From: Promethearchaeota archaeon
Lineage (GTDB): Archaea > Asgardarchaeota > Lokiarchaeia > Sigynarchaeales > SOKP01
DNA: 7,521 nt
Direction of reading: 5' to 3'
NCBI GenBank assembly: GCA_016839655.1
Contig: JAEOTW010000071.1
Location: 1 to 7,521, forward strand
Part shown: piece after piece, positions 1 through 5,868 of the stretch
Numbering within the stretch: the stretch's first letter is position 1
How the letters are laid out: the number at the start of each line of letters is the position of its first letter
The notes under the pieces: model-generated
The model's input: the letters and a program-made list of their open reading frames with translations, nothing else
The model's database searches: none
Told to the model about the DNA's origin: nothing
Translations under genes and position numbers: made by a program

Positions 1-1062
1 ATATTTGAATTTTTCTTTGAAGGTATCGTTTAAGGATTGGAAATAAAGCGATAAAGGTAAATTCTGTGGGCAATTATTATCGCAATTTCCGCACTCAATA
101 CAGCGATCTGCATCATGAGCTACTCTTGTTAATTGATATGTAGCTTTATCAATAGTTTTAGCCTTTCTCTTTTTCTGTAATATACAATCTACACAGTAGC
201 AAACTGGACAACCTCTTATACAAGTGTTACACATAGTGCATTTAAGAAGCTCTGCTATTTTTTCATCTTGTGAGAGTTTATCCCATTCTTCTAAATCTTT
301 TGCTCGTTTTTCCCTTGCTTTTTCAATTATATCATTGTATTTTTCTTGATGAGCTATCTTTTCTTTATCGGGAAGTGCTTTTGTTTTAACTCCTGATTTA
401 TCTAAAATATCACTCCCTTTATCTGAATAAACTTTTAAGATAATCTCATCTGAATCAATTGAAATGCCTATATCACTTACTGTTAAATCAGCAATAACCG
501 GGATTTTTCGATAACATCTTAAACAATTCTCAGCGACAGTGAGATTAAGTTCTTTTGTACTTCCATCTTCCATCTTAACAGTTAGTCCGTTATCTCCTAC
601 TTTTTCCTTGACAATCTTGGTTGCATCGACATCCTTAACGGATCTCATTTCTCTTCCTGCTTTAGGAAGCATCCCTCTATCTTCAATACCAATTATGAAA
701 AGATTATTGAGATTTACCTGTTTTATTTTAGCAAGTTCTATTAATGCTCTTGTATCACAAGGTCGAGCAATAAGTCCTACTTTCTCGTTCATAGCTCCCG
801 CTACAGATTTGTGTAAATATTTTGAAGCAGAATCCGTTCTTGCATACCCAAATGCAATTAAAGGAGTTAATGGAAAATCTTTTACATCTTCCTCCTTTTC
901 AGCTAGTTGAGGTTGAACAGTAAATCTATCGATATTCCCGGATTTCTTATCAACCCTTAATTTAGCTCCAATTATTTTGTCTACCGCCTTTTCTTTTAAT
1001 AAAGTTGCTAAGATTTTGGGAAAATCTTCAATCTTTATTAAATATTCTACTATTGCTTCCAT
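1..1062 (-). CDS. FrhB/FdhB-like F420 hydrogenase/dehydrogenase beta-family subunit with C-terminal ferredoxin clusters (3' end cut by window)
   Basis: The open frame runs from ATG at 1062 to the window edge: 354 residues with no stop, so the C-terminus is missing. Residues about 95-200 resemble the FrhB/FdhB core: RPCDTRAL (100-107), the following KIKQVNLNNLFIIG stretch, and a CLRC pair (180-183) leading into IPVIADL. In characterised relatives this family binds FAD, often iron-sulfur clusters, and exchanges electrons with F420. A charged, probably helical linker (about 235-270) leads to a ferredoxin-like part: C275, C278, C281, C285, then extra C288, C290 and C293, and a second CxxCxxCxxxC at C321, C324, C327, C331. 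That suggests at least two clusters. It lies downstream of hdrA and mvhD in the same direction, so it is probably the electron-input or output subunit of that complex. Formate, NAD(P)H or another partner instead of F420 is possible. No in-frame UGA was seen here. Confidence 0.85.
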   Translation of the reverse strand, partial: MEAIVEYLIKIEDFPKILATLLKEKAVDKIIGAKLRVDKKSGNIDRFTVQPQLAEKEEDVKDFPLTPLIAFGYARTDSASKYLHKSVAGAMNEKVGLIARPCDTRALIELAKIKQVNLNNLFIIGIEDRGMLPKAGREMRSVKDVDATKIVKEKVGDNGLTVKMEDGSTKELNLTVAENCLRCYRKIPVIADLTVSDIGISIDSDEIILKVYSDKGSDILDKSGVKTKALPDKEKIAHQEKYNDIIEKAREKRAKDLEEWDKLSQDEKIAELLKCTMCNTCIRGCPVCYCVDCILQKKRKAKTIDKATYQLTRVAHDADRCIECGNCDNNCPQNLPLSLYFQSLNDTFKEKFKY

Positions 1063-1078
1063 GTAATCCCAACTCTAA

Positions 1079-1087
1079 CTTTATATT
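1079..1087 (-). promoter_or_regulatory. Possible TATA box for the FrhB-like gene
   Basis: On the minus strand AATATAAAG is centred about 21 nt ahead of the ATG at 1062. Transcription from it would begin almost at the start codon, giving a leaderless or near-leaderless mRNA. There is no convincing Shine-Dalgarno before this ATG, which fits. The gene could also be reached by read-through from hdrA-mvhD. Confidence 0.4.
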
Positions 1088-1169
1088 AGACTAATAATTT
1101 TCCTTTATTTTTACTAATTTTTTGAAATAAATTTTCAATTTTTTTATTAAATTTTTACAAACTATTTTT

Positions 1170-1244
1170 AATGTGTTATATGGTGCGCCCATTTCTTCAA
1201 CTGAGTTCTCATTTTTTTAACTCAGTCTCATCAGTAAACACATT
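1170..1244 (-). ncRNA. Putative SECIS element with eukaryotic-type kink-turn core, in the mvhD 3' UTR
   Basis: The structure begins 7 nt after the mvhD stop codon. Read on the minus strand, helix 1 is AAUGUGUU (1244-1237) with AACACAUU (1177-1170), 8 perfect pairs. Helix 2 is ACUGAGUU (1226-1219) with AACUCAGU (1207-1200), 8 perfect pairs, plus a G1227-U1199 wobble. Directly below helix 2 the 5' strand reads AUGA (1231-1228) and the 3' strand reads UGAA (1199-1196). This places G1229 opposite A1197 and A1228 opposite G1198, the tandem sheared G.A pairs of a kink-turn. The apical loop is AAAAAAAUGAG (1218-1208), supplying the unpaired adenines of eukaryotic SECIS elements. An additional small hairpin AUGG/CCAU (1192-1180) sits in the 3' side of the internal loop, which is unusual. 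Its role would be to direct selenocysteine insertion at the upstream UGAs. The pairing is visible in the sequence; the function is inferred. Confidence 0.82.
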
Positions 1245-1251
1245 GATTATT

Positions 1252-1710
1252 TTAAGCTTTCGCTTTCGCTTTCGCTTTTCCTTTCTTAGGTGTGTCTTTT
1301 GCACGTAAAGGACTTGGTCCTAATTTACGTATTGTTTTATCAACTTCAATCGCTTCATTTTGAAATTTCTGGCCTTCAGCTGCAGTACAATAGATTATTT
1401 TTATTCTATTTGGACTTAATCCAACAACTTTCATTATTTCTTTGATGTATTCGACTTGTCTATATGCGTGATAATTGCCTGTTTCATAATCACATTCACC
1501 AGGGTATCAAGCGTTAATTACTACTCCGTCTGCGCCTCTTCCAAATGCTCGCATCACAAGGTCGGGACCTACACGACCAGCACAGGGTACCAAAACATTT
1601 CTAATGCTATCGGGATATTGTGCCCGAATAGTACCTGCCATATCAGCTGAACCATACCCTCATTTCCAGCAAGCATATACAATAATTTTTATATCATTAT
1701 CTTCTGCCAT
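1252..1710 (-). CDS. mvhD: MvhD/VhuD-like [2Fe-2S] electron-transfer subunit, selenoprotein with two in-frame UGA codons
   Basis: Reading UGA as selenocysteine (U) gives 152 residues from ATG 1710 to TAA 1252. A good ribosome site GAGGT (1722-1718) precedes the ATG. The family pattern is present: CxxC-type CWKU (14-17) followed by GYGSADMAG, then YPDSIRNVLVPCAGRV with C43, AFGRGADGVVI (55-65), the motif UYPGEC (68-73) where relatives read CHPGDC or similar, GNYHAYRQ, and SPNRIKIIYCTAAEG. MvhD carries electrons between a hydrogenase or dehydrogenase and HdrA through a [2Fe-2S] cluster. The UGAs at codon 17 (1662-1660) and codon 68 (1509-1507) both replace conserved cysteines, and VhuD of methanococci is a known selenoprotein. 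If UGA is taken as stop, only a 60-residue C-terminal remnant from 1434 is found. The C-terminus ends in a basic KKGKAKAKAKA tail. The gene lies 13 bp behind hdrA, surely one operon. Confidence 0.93.
1256..1279. repeat. Hexanucleotide tandem repeat (GCTTTC)x4 encoding the MvhD Ala-Lys tail
   Basis: On the plus strand GCTTTC occurs three times in tandem from 1256, followed by a one-base variant GCTTTT. On the mvhD strand it encodes alternating Lys-Ala at the extreme C-terminus. Such a short repeat can change copy number by replication slippage without breaking the frame. Confidence 0.85.
1507..1509 (-). other. mvhD: Selenocysteine codon UGA, MvhD residue 68
   Basis: The codon is TGA within the AUYPGEC motif; the local sequence is GCT TGA TAC. 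Homologues have cysteine in the equivalent GCHPGDC-type motif. The reading frame is intact on both sides. Confidence 0.9.
1660..1662 (-). other. mvhD: Selenocysteine codon UGA, MvhD residue 17
   Basis: The codon is TGA in the motif CWKU-GYGSAD; the local sequence is AAA TGA GGG. It occupies the second position of the family's N-terminal CxxC pair, a probable [2Fe-2S] ligand position. The Trp two codons before is TGG, so UGA is not simply a Trp codon. Confidence 0.9.
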
Positions 1711-1723
1711 TTTGATTACCTCT

Positions 1724-3700
1724 TTATTCCTCCATTGGTAATAATTCATCTACTAAAGCCATATATTGATCATCTCTAAAGTAAGTTAATTCAATTGCTT
1801 TTGATGGACATAACGATGCACAAGTTCCACATCCACGACAATTAATTAAATCGACGACTATATTTCCATTTTCATTGATCGAAATAGCAGTATAAGGACA
1901 AGCTTCTATACATTTATAACATTTCGCACACCGTTCATCTGATGGTGTAGCTCTAATTAACTCCATAGTATATTCTCCTCTTCCCATCGGAATACCTGCT
2001 ACTGATGCTGCACCTCTTGCTTGACTAACTGCTTTGTCAATTTCTTTTTGACCTTGAACAGAACCACAAATATAGATTCCAGGAACTTTTGTACTAATAG
2101 GATCAAGTCGGGCATGGTATTCTTTTAAGAAACCATCAGGGCTTTTCTCCATGTTTAATACTTTAGCAATTTCTAATGTTCCTTGAGATGGAAGTGAAGC
2201 GGAGGATAATATAACCATGTGAAATTCCATTGAAACAACTGAATCTGTTCCTACTGGTTCAAATTGTACTTTAAGATTTTTGGTTAATGGATCTTCTTCA
2301 ATTTTACCCACTAATCCTTTAACAAAAATTATCCCTGCATCTCTAGATCTTCTATAGTATTCTTCATAATCTTTTCCGGCGCATCTCATATCTATATAAC
2401 AACAAACTATTTGCGAATCTGGATATTCTGATTTTATTAGTTTGGAATTCTTAAGAGACAAATTACAACAAATAACGCTACAATGAGCATTTTTATTAAC
2501 ATCTCTTGAACCAACGCAATTAATGAATAATACTTTAGTTGGACGTTTTCCATCTGAAGGACGCTTTAAATGCCCATAAGTTGGACCATTTGGAGCCAAG
2601 ATTCTCTCTAATTCTATTTGATTGATAACATTATCATAAATACCGTAACCATAGTCATCTTCTTTATAAAGATCCCAACCAGTAGCGACTATAATTGTTC
2701 CTACTTTAAGTTCTACGATTTCATCTTGTTGACTGAAATCTATAGCTTGTTGTTCACAAGCATCTACACAAGCGAAACATTCAATGCATGCTTCTCTTTC
2801 GAGTTGTGAAATTGCCGGTACTGCTTGAGCAAATGCAATATCAATTACTTTTCTTGCTGATAAGTGTTCATCAAAATAATTACTGATATAAACAGGACAT
2901 ACATCTGTACACGTTCCACACCCAGTACATTCTTTTTCAATAACAAATCGTGCTTTTCTTCTAACTTTAACTTCAAAATTACCAATATACCCATCTATTT
3001 CAGCAACTTCACTGTAAGATAAGATTTCTATATTTGGATGACGATTAGCCTCGAGCATTTTTGGTCCTAAGATTCATATACTACAATCATCTGTAGGAAA
3101 AGTTCTATCAAGTTGGGACATTCGTCCACCGATAGTGGTGCTCTTTTCGACTAAATATACTTTGTATCCCGCATCACCTAAATCGATTGCTGCTGATAAT
3201 CCTGCAATTCCTCCACCTACTACAAGGGCAGATGGTTCTACTGGCACAGTTTTGGTTGGTACGTCTTCCAGTAATTTAGATCGCGCAATACCAGCTTTAA
3301 TTAATTCAATTGCTTTTAAAGTAGCTTTTTCACGTACTTCTGGAGCTTGGTGAACAAATGAACAATGCTCTCGGATGTTTACGAATTCTAAATATCTTGG
3401 AGGTAACCCCATCTCTTTTAGTATTGCATGGAAAACCGGTTGATGAGTTTTTGGAGTGCAAGCTGCAACTAAAACTCTATCAAATATGAATTCTTCATGT
3501 TTTTCCTTAATTTCTGTAGATCCGCCTTCAGTACATAGAGACAAATATGGGTATGCCCAAACATTATCTAAGTTATCTATTTCTTCGACAATCCTTGGAA
3601 TATCTAAGATTCCTGCGATGTTAATACCTCAGTGACACACAAACACACCTATTCTAGGTTTATCTTCGTTTTCATTTTCATTGGTCTGCTTTTCAGACAC
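1724..3700 (-). CDS. hdrA: Heterodisulfide reductase subunit A (HdrA), selenoprotein with two in-frame UGA codons
   Basis: Read with UGA as selenocysteine, this is one 658-residue protein from GTG 3700 to TAA 1724, the usual HdrA size. HdrA is the FAD subunit that bifurcates or confurcates electrons between ferredoxin and a second acceptor such as a disulfide. Seen in order: the N-terminal motif RIGVFVCHUGINI (16-28), NIREHCSFVH (108-117), the FAD Rossmann glycines GGGIAG (162-167), FPTDDCSIUILGPKM (201-215), an inserted ferredoxin domain with cysteines C258-C268 and C305-C315, more FAD-domain sequence ending VPGIYICGS, and a C-terminal 2[4Fe-4S] ferredoxin (C591, C594, C597, C601; C621, C624, C627, C631). 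The UGAs at codons 24 and 209 replace family cysteines. Taken as stops, they would leave pieces starting at TTG 3544 and ATG 3058 with no proper start signals. GTG 3700 is chosen because GGTGG (3709-3705) precedes it and the full N-terminal motif is kept. Confidence 0.95.
3074..3076 (-). other. hdrA: Selenocysteine codon UGA, HdrA residue 209
   Basis: The codon is TGA in DCSIU-ILGPKM; the local sequence is ATA TGA ATC. Related HdrA proteins read DCSICIL at this place, so it replaces the second Cys of a CxxC-type pair next to the FAD domain. The frame continues for another 449 residues. Confidence 0.92.
3629..3631 (-). other. hdrA: Selenocysteine codon UGA, HdrA residue 24
   Basis: The codon is TGA in VFVCHU-GINI; the local sequence is CAC TGA GGT. 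The HdrA consensus has VCHCG here. Because it is only the 24th codon, the recoding decides whether any HdrA is made. Confidence 0.9.
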
Positions 3701-3704
3701 TTTA

Positions 3705-3744
3705 ACCACCTTAAGCTAAACCTAACCTCCTAATTTTTATAAAG
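3705..3744 (-). promoter_or_regulatory. Probable hdrA-mvhD promoter and ribosome site
   Basis: On the minus strand a TATA box CTTTATAAAAA (3744-3734) follows a purine-rich AAAAGATA stretch that could serve as a TFB-recognition element. About 25 nt downstream, transcription would start near 3714, leaving a leader of roughly 14 nt with GGTGG (3709-3705) ahead of the GTG start. A second TATA-like TTATAAAT (3778-3771) offers an alternative with a longer leader containing GGAGG. Confidence 0.55.
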
Positions 3745-3867
3745 TATCTTTTCTCTTAGTTTCTTAGAGTATTTATAAGAATTGATTTTATGATCATGTA
3801 AATAGTCTATATTATTAAAATTCAATTATTATAACAAGAAATTTGTCTATCAGTAATTTCTAATGAA

Positions 3868-3888
3868 TCATTGATTTTGCTTCAATGA
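3868..3888 (-). terminator. Hairpin 18 nt behind the TetR stop, possible transcript end
   Basis: TCATTGA and TCAATGA form a perfect 7-bp stem around a 7-nt loop AGCAAAA on the minus strand. It lies in the 205-bp spacer between the TetR gene and hdrA, upstream of both hdrA TATA candidates. It could stabilise or end the TetR mRNA. No long U tract follows, so the role is uncertain. Confidence 0.3.
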
Positions 3889-3905
3889 GAATTTCAAATA
3901 AAACT

Positions 3906-4490
3906 TCAAGCTTCAACATATTTAATAAATCTAAAAACCAATTTTGCTAAATTATTAACCAAATCTTCATCTGTAATCAATTTATCTTCAGAAATTACAT
4001 GTCGATGTATAATACTATCAATTGAATACAAAAGAAATTTGCTAATCTTATTTAAATTCTCTTTATTTGGATATCCTAATTGTCTTAATACTTTAGAAAT
4101 AATAGGAACTAGTTTTAATTCATTTTGGATGTATTCAAAATCTTGAAATAACTTTCTATTTGAGAGAAATGCAGATTCAAGCGCGATTATCAGTAGCTTG
4201 TTTTGCCTATGTTGCTCTAAGTATTGATTTAAAAATGATTTGAGAAATTCAGGTAATCTTTCTAGTGTTAAATTTTTTAGATTAACATCATTCAAGAATT
4301 CAGCATATCCTTGTTTTACTAATTCCTTAACAATATCTGGTTTTCCATTTTCAAAATGATAATAAAGTGTACCGATACTTACTTTTGCTTTATTAGCGAT
4401 GTGATTTGTACTAATATTGTTATATCCTTTTTCTTGGATCATTTGAATTGTAGTATCTATTATTTCTTGCTTAGCATTTCTGTTGCTCAT
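3906..4490 (-). CDS. TetR/AcrR-family transcriptional regulator
   Basis: This 194-residue protein has the normal TetR length. The N-terminal DNA-binding domain is clear: an initial helix with EIIDTTIQMIQEKGYNNIST (9-28), HTH sequence NHIANKAKVSIGTLYYHFENGKPDIV (29-54). The remaining 140 residues are a divergent, helical ligand-binding and dimerisation domain, so the inducer cannot be named. The start ATG is preceded by GAGGA (about 10 nt away), and a TATA-like TTTATATA lies about 35 nt upstream. The gene is divergent from the M50-like membrane gene, and the shared upstream region holds two 15-bp palindromes, so it probably controls that gene and perhaps itself. The stop codon is TGA, followed in frame by another TGA four codons later. 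UGA therefore still works as stop in this genome. Confidence 0.92.
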   Translation of the reverse strand: MSNRNAKQEIIDTTIQMIQEKGYNNISTNHIANKAKVSIGTLYYHFENGKPDIVKELVKQGYAEFLNDVNLKNLTLERLPEFLKSFLNQYLEQHRQNKLLIIALESAFLSNRKLFQDFEYIQNELKLVPIISKVLRQLGYPNKENLNKISKFLLYSIDSIIHRHVISEDKLITDEDLVNNLAKLVFRFIKYVEA

Positions 4491-4521
4491 ATTTTCTATT
4501 TCCTCAATATTTTCTAATTCC

Positions 4522-4530
4522 TATATAAAT
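4522..4530 (-). promoter_or_regulatory. Probable TATA box of the TetR gene
   Basis: Minus-strand ATTTATATA is centred about 36 nt before the TetR ATG. Transcription would begin near 4500, leaving a leader of about 10 nt. A TCGAG half-site (4539-4543) lies just upstream, spaced 18 bp from the first palindrome, which could allow autoregulation. Confidence 0.5.
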
Positions 4531-4556
4531 ATGAGGTGTCGAGTTATTTAAACTTA

Positions 4557-4571
4557 TCGAGCAAAGCTCGA
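4557..4571. promoter_or_regulatory. Palindrome 1, probable TetR operator
   Basis: TCGAGC-AAA-GCTCGA is a perfect inverted repeat with 6-bp arms and a 3-bp centre. It ends just 5 bp before the TATA box of the membrane gene, over the expected TFB contact site. It is repeated almost exactly at 4604-4618. The odd-length palindrome between divergent genes, one of them TetR, fits an operator. It is also able to form a small hairpin. Confidence 0.65.
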
Positions 4572-4575
4572 AAAA

Positions 4576-4584
4576 TTTATAAAG
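4576..4584 (+). promoter_or_regulatory. Probable TATA box of the M50-like membrane gene
   Basis: TTTATAAAG lies between the two palindromes. A start 25-27 nt downstream would fall at about 4604-4608, inside the second palindrome, leaving a leader of about 50 nt before the ATG at 4656. A regulator on either palindrome would block TBP/TFB or polymerase. Confidence 0.6.
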
Positions 4585-4603
4585 TCTGAACAACATACAT
4601 TAT

Positions 4604-4618
4604 TCGAGCAAAGCTCGG
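4604..4618. promoter_or_regulatory. Palindrome 2, probable TetR operator over the transcription start
   Basis: TCGAGC-AAA-GCTCGG repeats the first palindrome with one changed end base. Centre-to-centre distance to the first is 47 bp. It covers the predicted transcription start of the membrane gene. Confidence 0.65.
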
Positions 4619-4655
4619 TAAAAAAAATCAAAATTTTAAACGATGAAAATAAAAA

Positions 4656-5366
4656 ATGTCATTAAATGTATTAGAAGAAATAAGATCTATTAAAAAGAAT
4701 TTAGATAGTGGGGTTAATTATAAAGAACAAAAGAGCAAATTCTTTGAAATTGTAGATTATATTAAAATTCATGAAATTAAAGACGAAGAAATCTTAGAAA
4801 AAGTTAGCAACCTAAGATATAATATGGCGAAATCTTGGAGACCAAATCAATATTCAATTTGGACAGGTCTACTTCTATGGGGTGCCTTAATAGTATTAGG
4901 AGGCCTATTAATATATACATCGTTTTTGATCTGGACAAATTTAATAGGTCTTGGAATTTGGATGGGCGTTTTATACATAATCGTGCTTGTTCTCGGTTGG
5001 CTCTCAATTAATATGGGGATTCATAATTTAGGGCATTATATAGCAGGAATATTTGTTGGAATCAATTTTCATGCTTGGGTTATACGGAAAGCAGTGTTCC
5101 AATGGGCTTTAATTATTGAATATAAATCTTATCTAATGGCTACTTTCAGAAAAAGACAGATCCTCCATATTTCCGGACCGATATGTACTCTTATGGCACC
5201 TTGGGTAATCTACTTCATAACTCTAAATCCGATTATGATTGGTATAGGGATTTATATGTTTGTAGCATCAATCCCTGTGATAGTAAAAAAGAAATGGGAT
5301 TATGGCAGAATTTTTAAAGAAAGAGAACTGAAAAAACAAAATAAACAAATAAAAAATCAACTCTAA
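4656..5366 (+). CDS. M50 (site-2 protease)-like membrane protein with degenerate active site
   Basis: This 236-residue protein has a hydrophilic, helical N-terminal region (1-60) and then about five hydrophobic segments (roughly 68-90, 97-118, 121-137, 176-190, 192-210), ending in a lysine-rich cytoplasmic-type tail. Three features resemble the intramembrane metalloprotease family M50: HNLGHYIAG (123-131) in place of HExGH, GPICTL (174-179) in the place of the usual GPxxN loop, and KWDYGRIF (213-220) in place of LDGGR. The three expected metal ligands (H123, H127, D215) are kept, but the catalytic glutamate is Asn124, so proteolysis is doubtful. It may be a non-catalytic membrane receptor or regulator. 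The family match is from short motifs, so it is tentative. It is divergent from TetR with two operators at its promoter, so it is probably the regulated target. No strong ribosome site is seen; another ATG at 4643 is out of frame. Confidence 0.8.
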   Translation: MSLNVLEEIRSIKKNLDSGVNYKEQKSKFFEIVDYIKIHEIKDEEILEKVSNLRYNMAKSWRPNQYSIWTGLLLWGALIVLGGLLIYTSFLIWTNLIGLGIWMGVLYIIVLVLGWLSINMGIHNLGHYIAGIFVGINFHAWVIRKAVFQWALIIEYKSYLMATFRKRQILHISGPICTLMAPWVIYFITLNPIMIGIGIYMFVASIPVIVKKKWDYGRIFKERELKKQNKQIKNQL

Positions 5367-5372
5367 AATCTC

Positions 5373-5381
5373 TTTTTTTTT
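5373..5381 (+). terminator. T-tract terminator of the membrane gene
   Basis: Nine T residues start 7 nt after the TAA at 5366, followed by more T-rich sequence, a typical archaeal intrinsic end. The tract overlaps the stop codon of the convergent GNAT gene. On the other strand, the A-rich 3' end of the membrane gene (about 5331-5358) reads as T-rich and could end the GNAT mRNA. Confidence 0.6.
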
Positions 5382-5847
5382 ATATTTTTAATATCATCTC
5401 TTTATCACCCTCAATTTCTCTAAAACCAAACTTCTCATATAGGGGCTTTCCAGAGGGAGTTGCATGGAGGACTATTGATCGTATCCCCCTATTCTTTATT
5501 TCTTCAAACAATTTCTCCAATAATGCTGAACCAATACCTTTTCGACGCCATTCAGGTTTAGTATACATATTCATAATATAAGCAAATTTTCCAGTCATAT
5601 TGATAAAATGAGGAGGTTTTTGTAAAAATGATAGACCACTCGTAGCGATGATATCATTATCTAACTCTGCTAGCCAAGCAATAAATTCGTTAGATCTCAT
5701 TTTATCAAGAAAAAATTCCTTTAATGATTTTTTAAAAGTTTCTATTTCCTTAGGGGGTGGAGACTCTTGAATTTCTTTTAAAAAAATAATACGAAAATCT
5801 ATTAATACATCACTATCATTAAGAGTGGCTTTTCTTAGTGAGTACAT
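5380..5847 (-). CDS. GNAT-family N-acetyltransferase
   Basis: This 155-residue protein has the normal length for a single GNAT domain, which transfers an acetyl group from acetyl-CoA to an amine. The acetyl-CoA pyrophosphate-binding loop is clear as WRRKGIGSALL (100-110), preceded by the beta-strand AYIMNMYTKPE (89-99), and followed by IVLHATPSGKPLYEKFGFREI (125-145) with the usual late LYEKFGF motif. The N-terminus MYSLRKATLNDSDVL also fits. The substrate cannot be told; a small molecule, antibiotic or protein N-terminus are all possible. It converges on the M50-like gene and is transcribed alone. Confidence 0.9.
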   Translation of the reverse strand: MYSLRKATLNDSDVLIDFRIIFLKEIQESPPPKEIETFKKSLKEFFLDKMRSNEFIAWLAELDNDIIATSGLSFLQKPPHFINMTGKFAYIMNMYTKPEWRRKGIGSALLEKLFEEIKNRGIRSIVLHATPSGKPLYEKFGFREIEGDKEMILKI

Positions 5848-5868
5848 AATAAAAATTTAAGTTGAAAA

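Noticed and set aside
539..910. Plus-strand open frame of 123 codons
   Set aside because: It is antisense to the well-supported FrhB-like gene and its translation is Ser/Leu-rich with no family features.
1456..1650. Plus-strand open frame of 64 codons, and similar ones at 2618-2809 and 3135-3353
   Set aside because: They lie antisense to mvhD and hdrA and look like shadows of those genes.
1252..3700. hdrA and mvhD as pseudogenes broken by stop codons or by sequencing errors
   Set aside because: All four interruptions are UGA, all are in frame, all sit at family cysteine positions, no frameshift is needed, and a SECIS-like structure follows. Random decay would not produce this pattern.
1252..3700. 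UGA read as tryptophan in an alternative genetic code
   Set aside because: The UGA sites align with Cys columns, not Trp columns; Trp is encoded by TGG and a real UGA stop occurs in the TetR gene.
3749..3772. CTTAG repeats around TTT in the hdrA upstream region as an operator
   Set aside because: The arms are direct repeats with only 4 bp of true inversion; too weak to call a site.
3868..3888. Hairpin behind TetR as a second SECIS in the hdrA leader
   Set aside because: It has no UGA/GA kink-turn core and lies upstream of both hdrA TATA candidates, so it would probably not be in the hdrA mRNA.
4804..5007. Minus-strand open frame of 67 codons
   Set aside because: It is antisense to the M50-like membrane gene and has no recognisable features or start signals.
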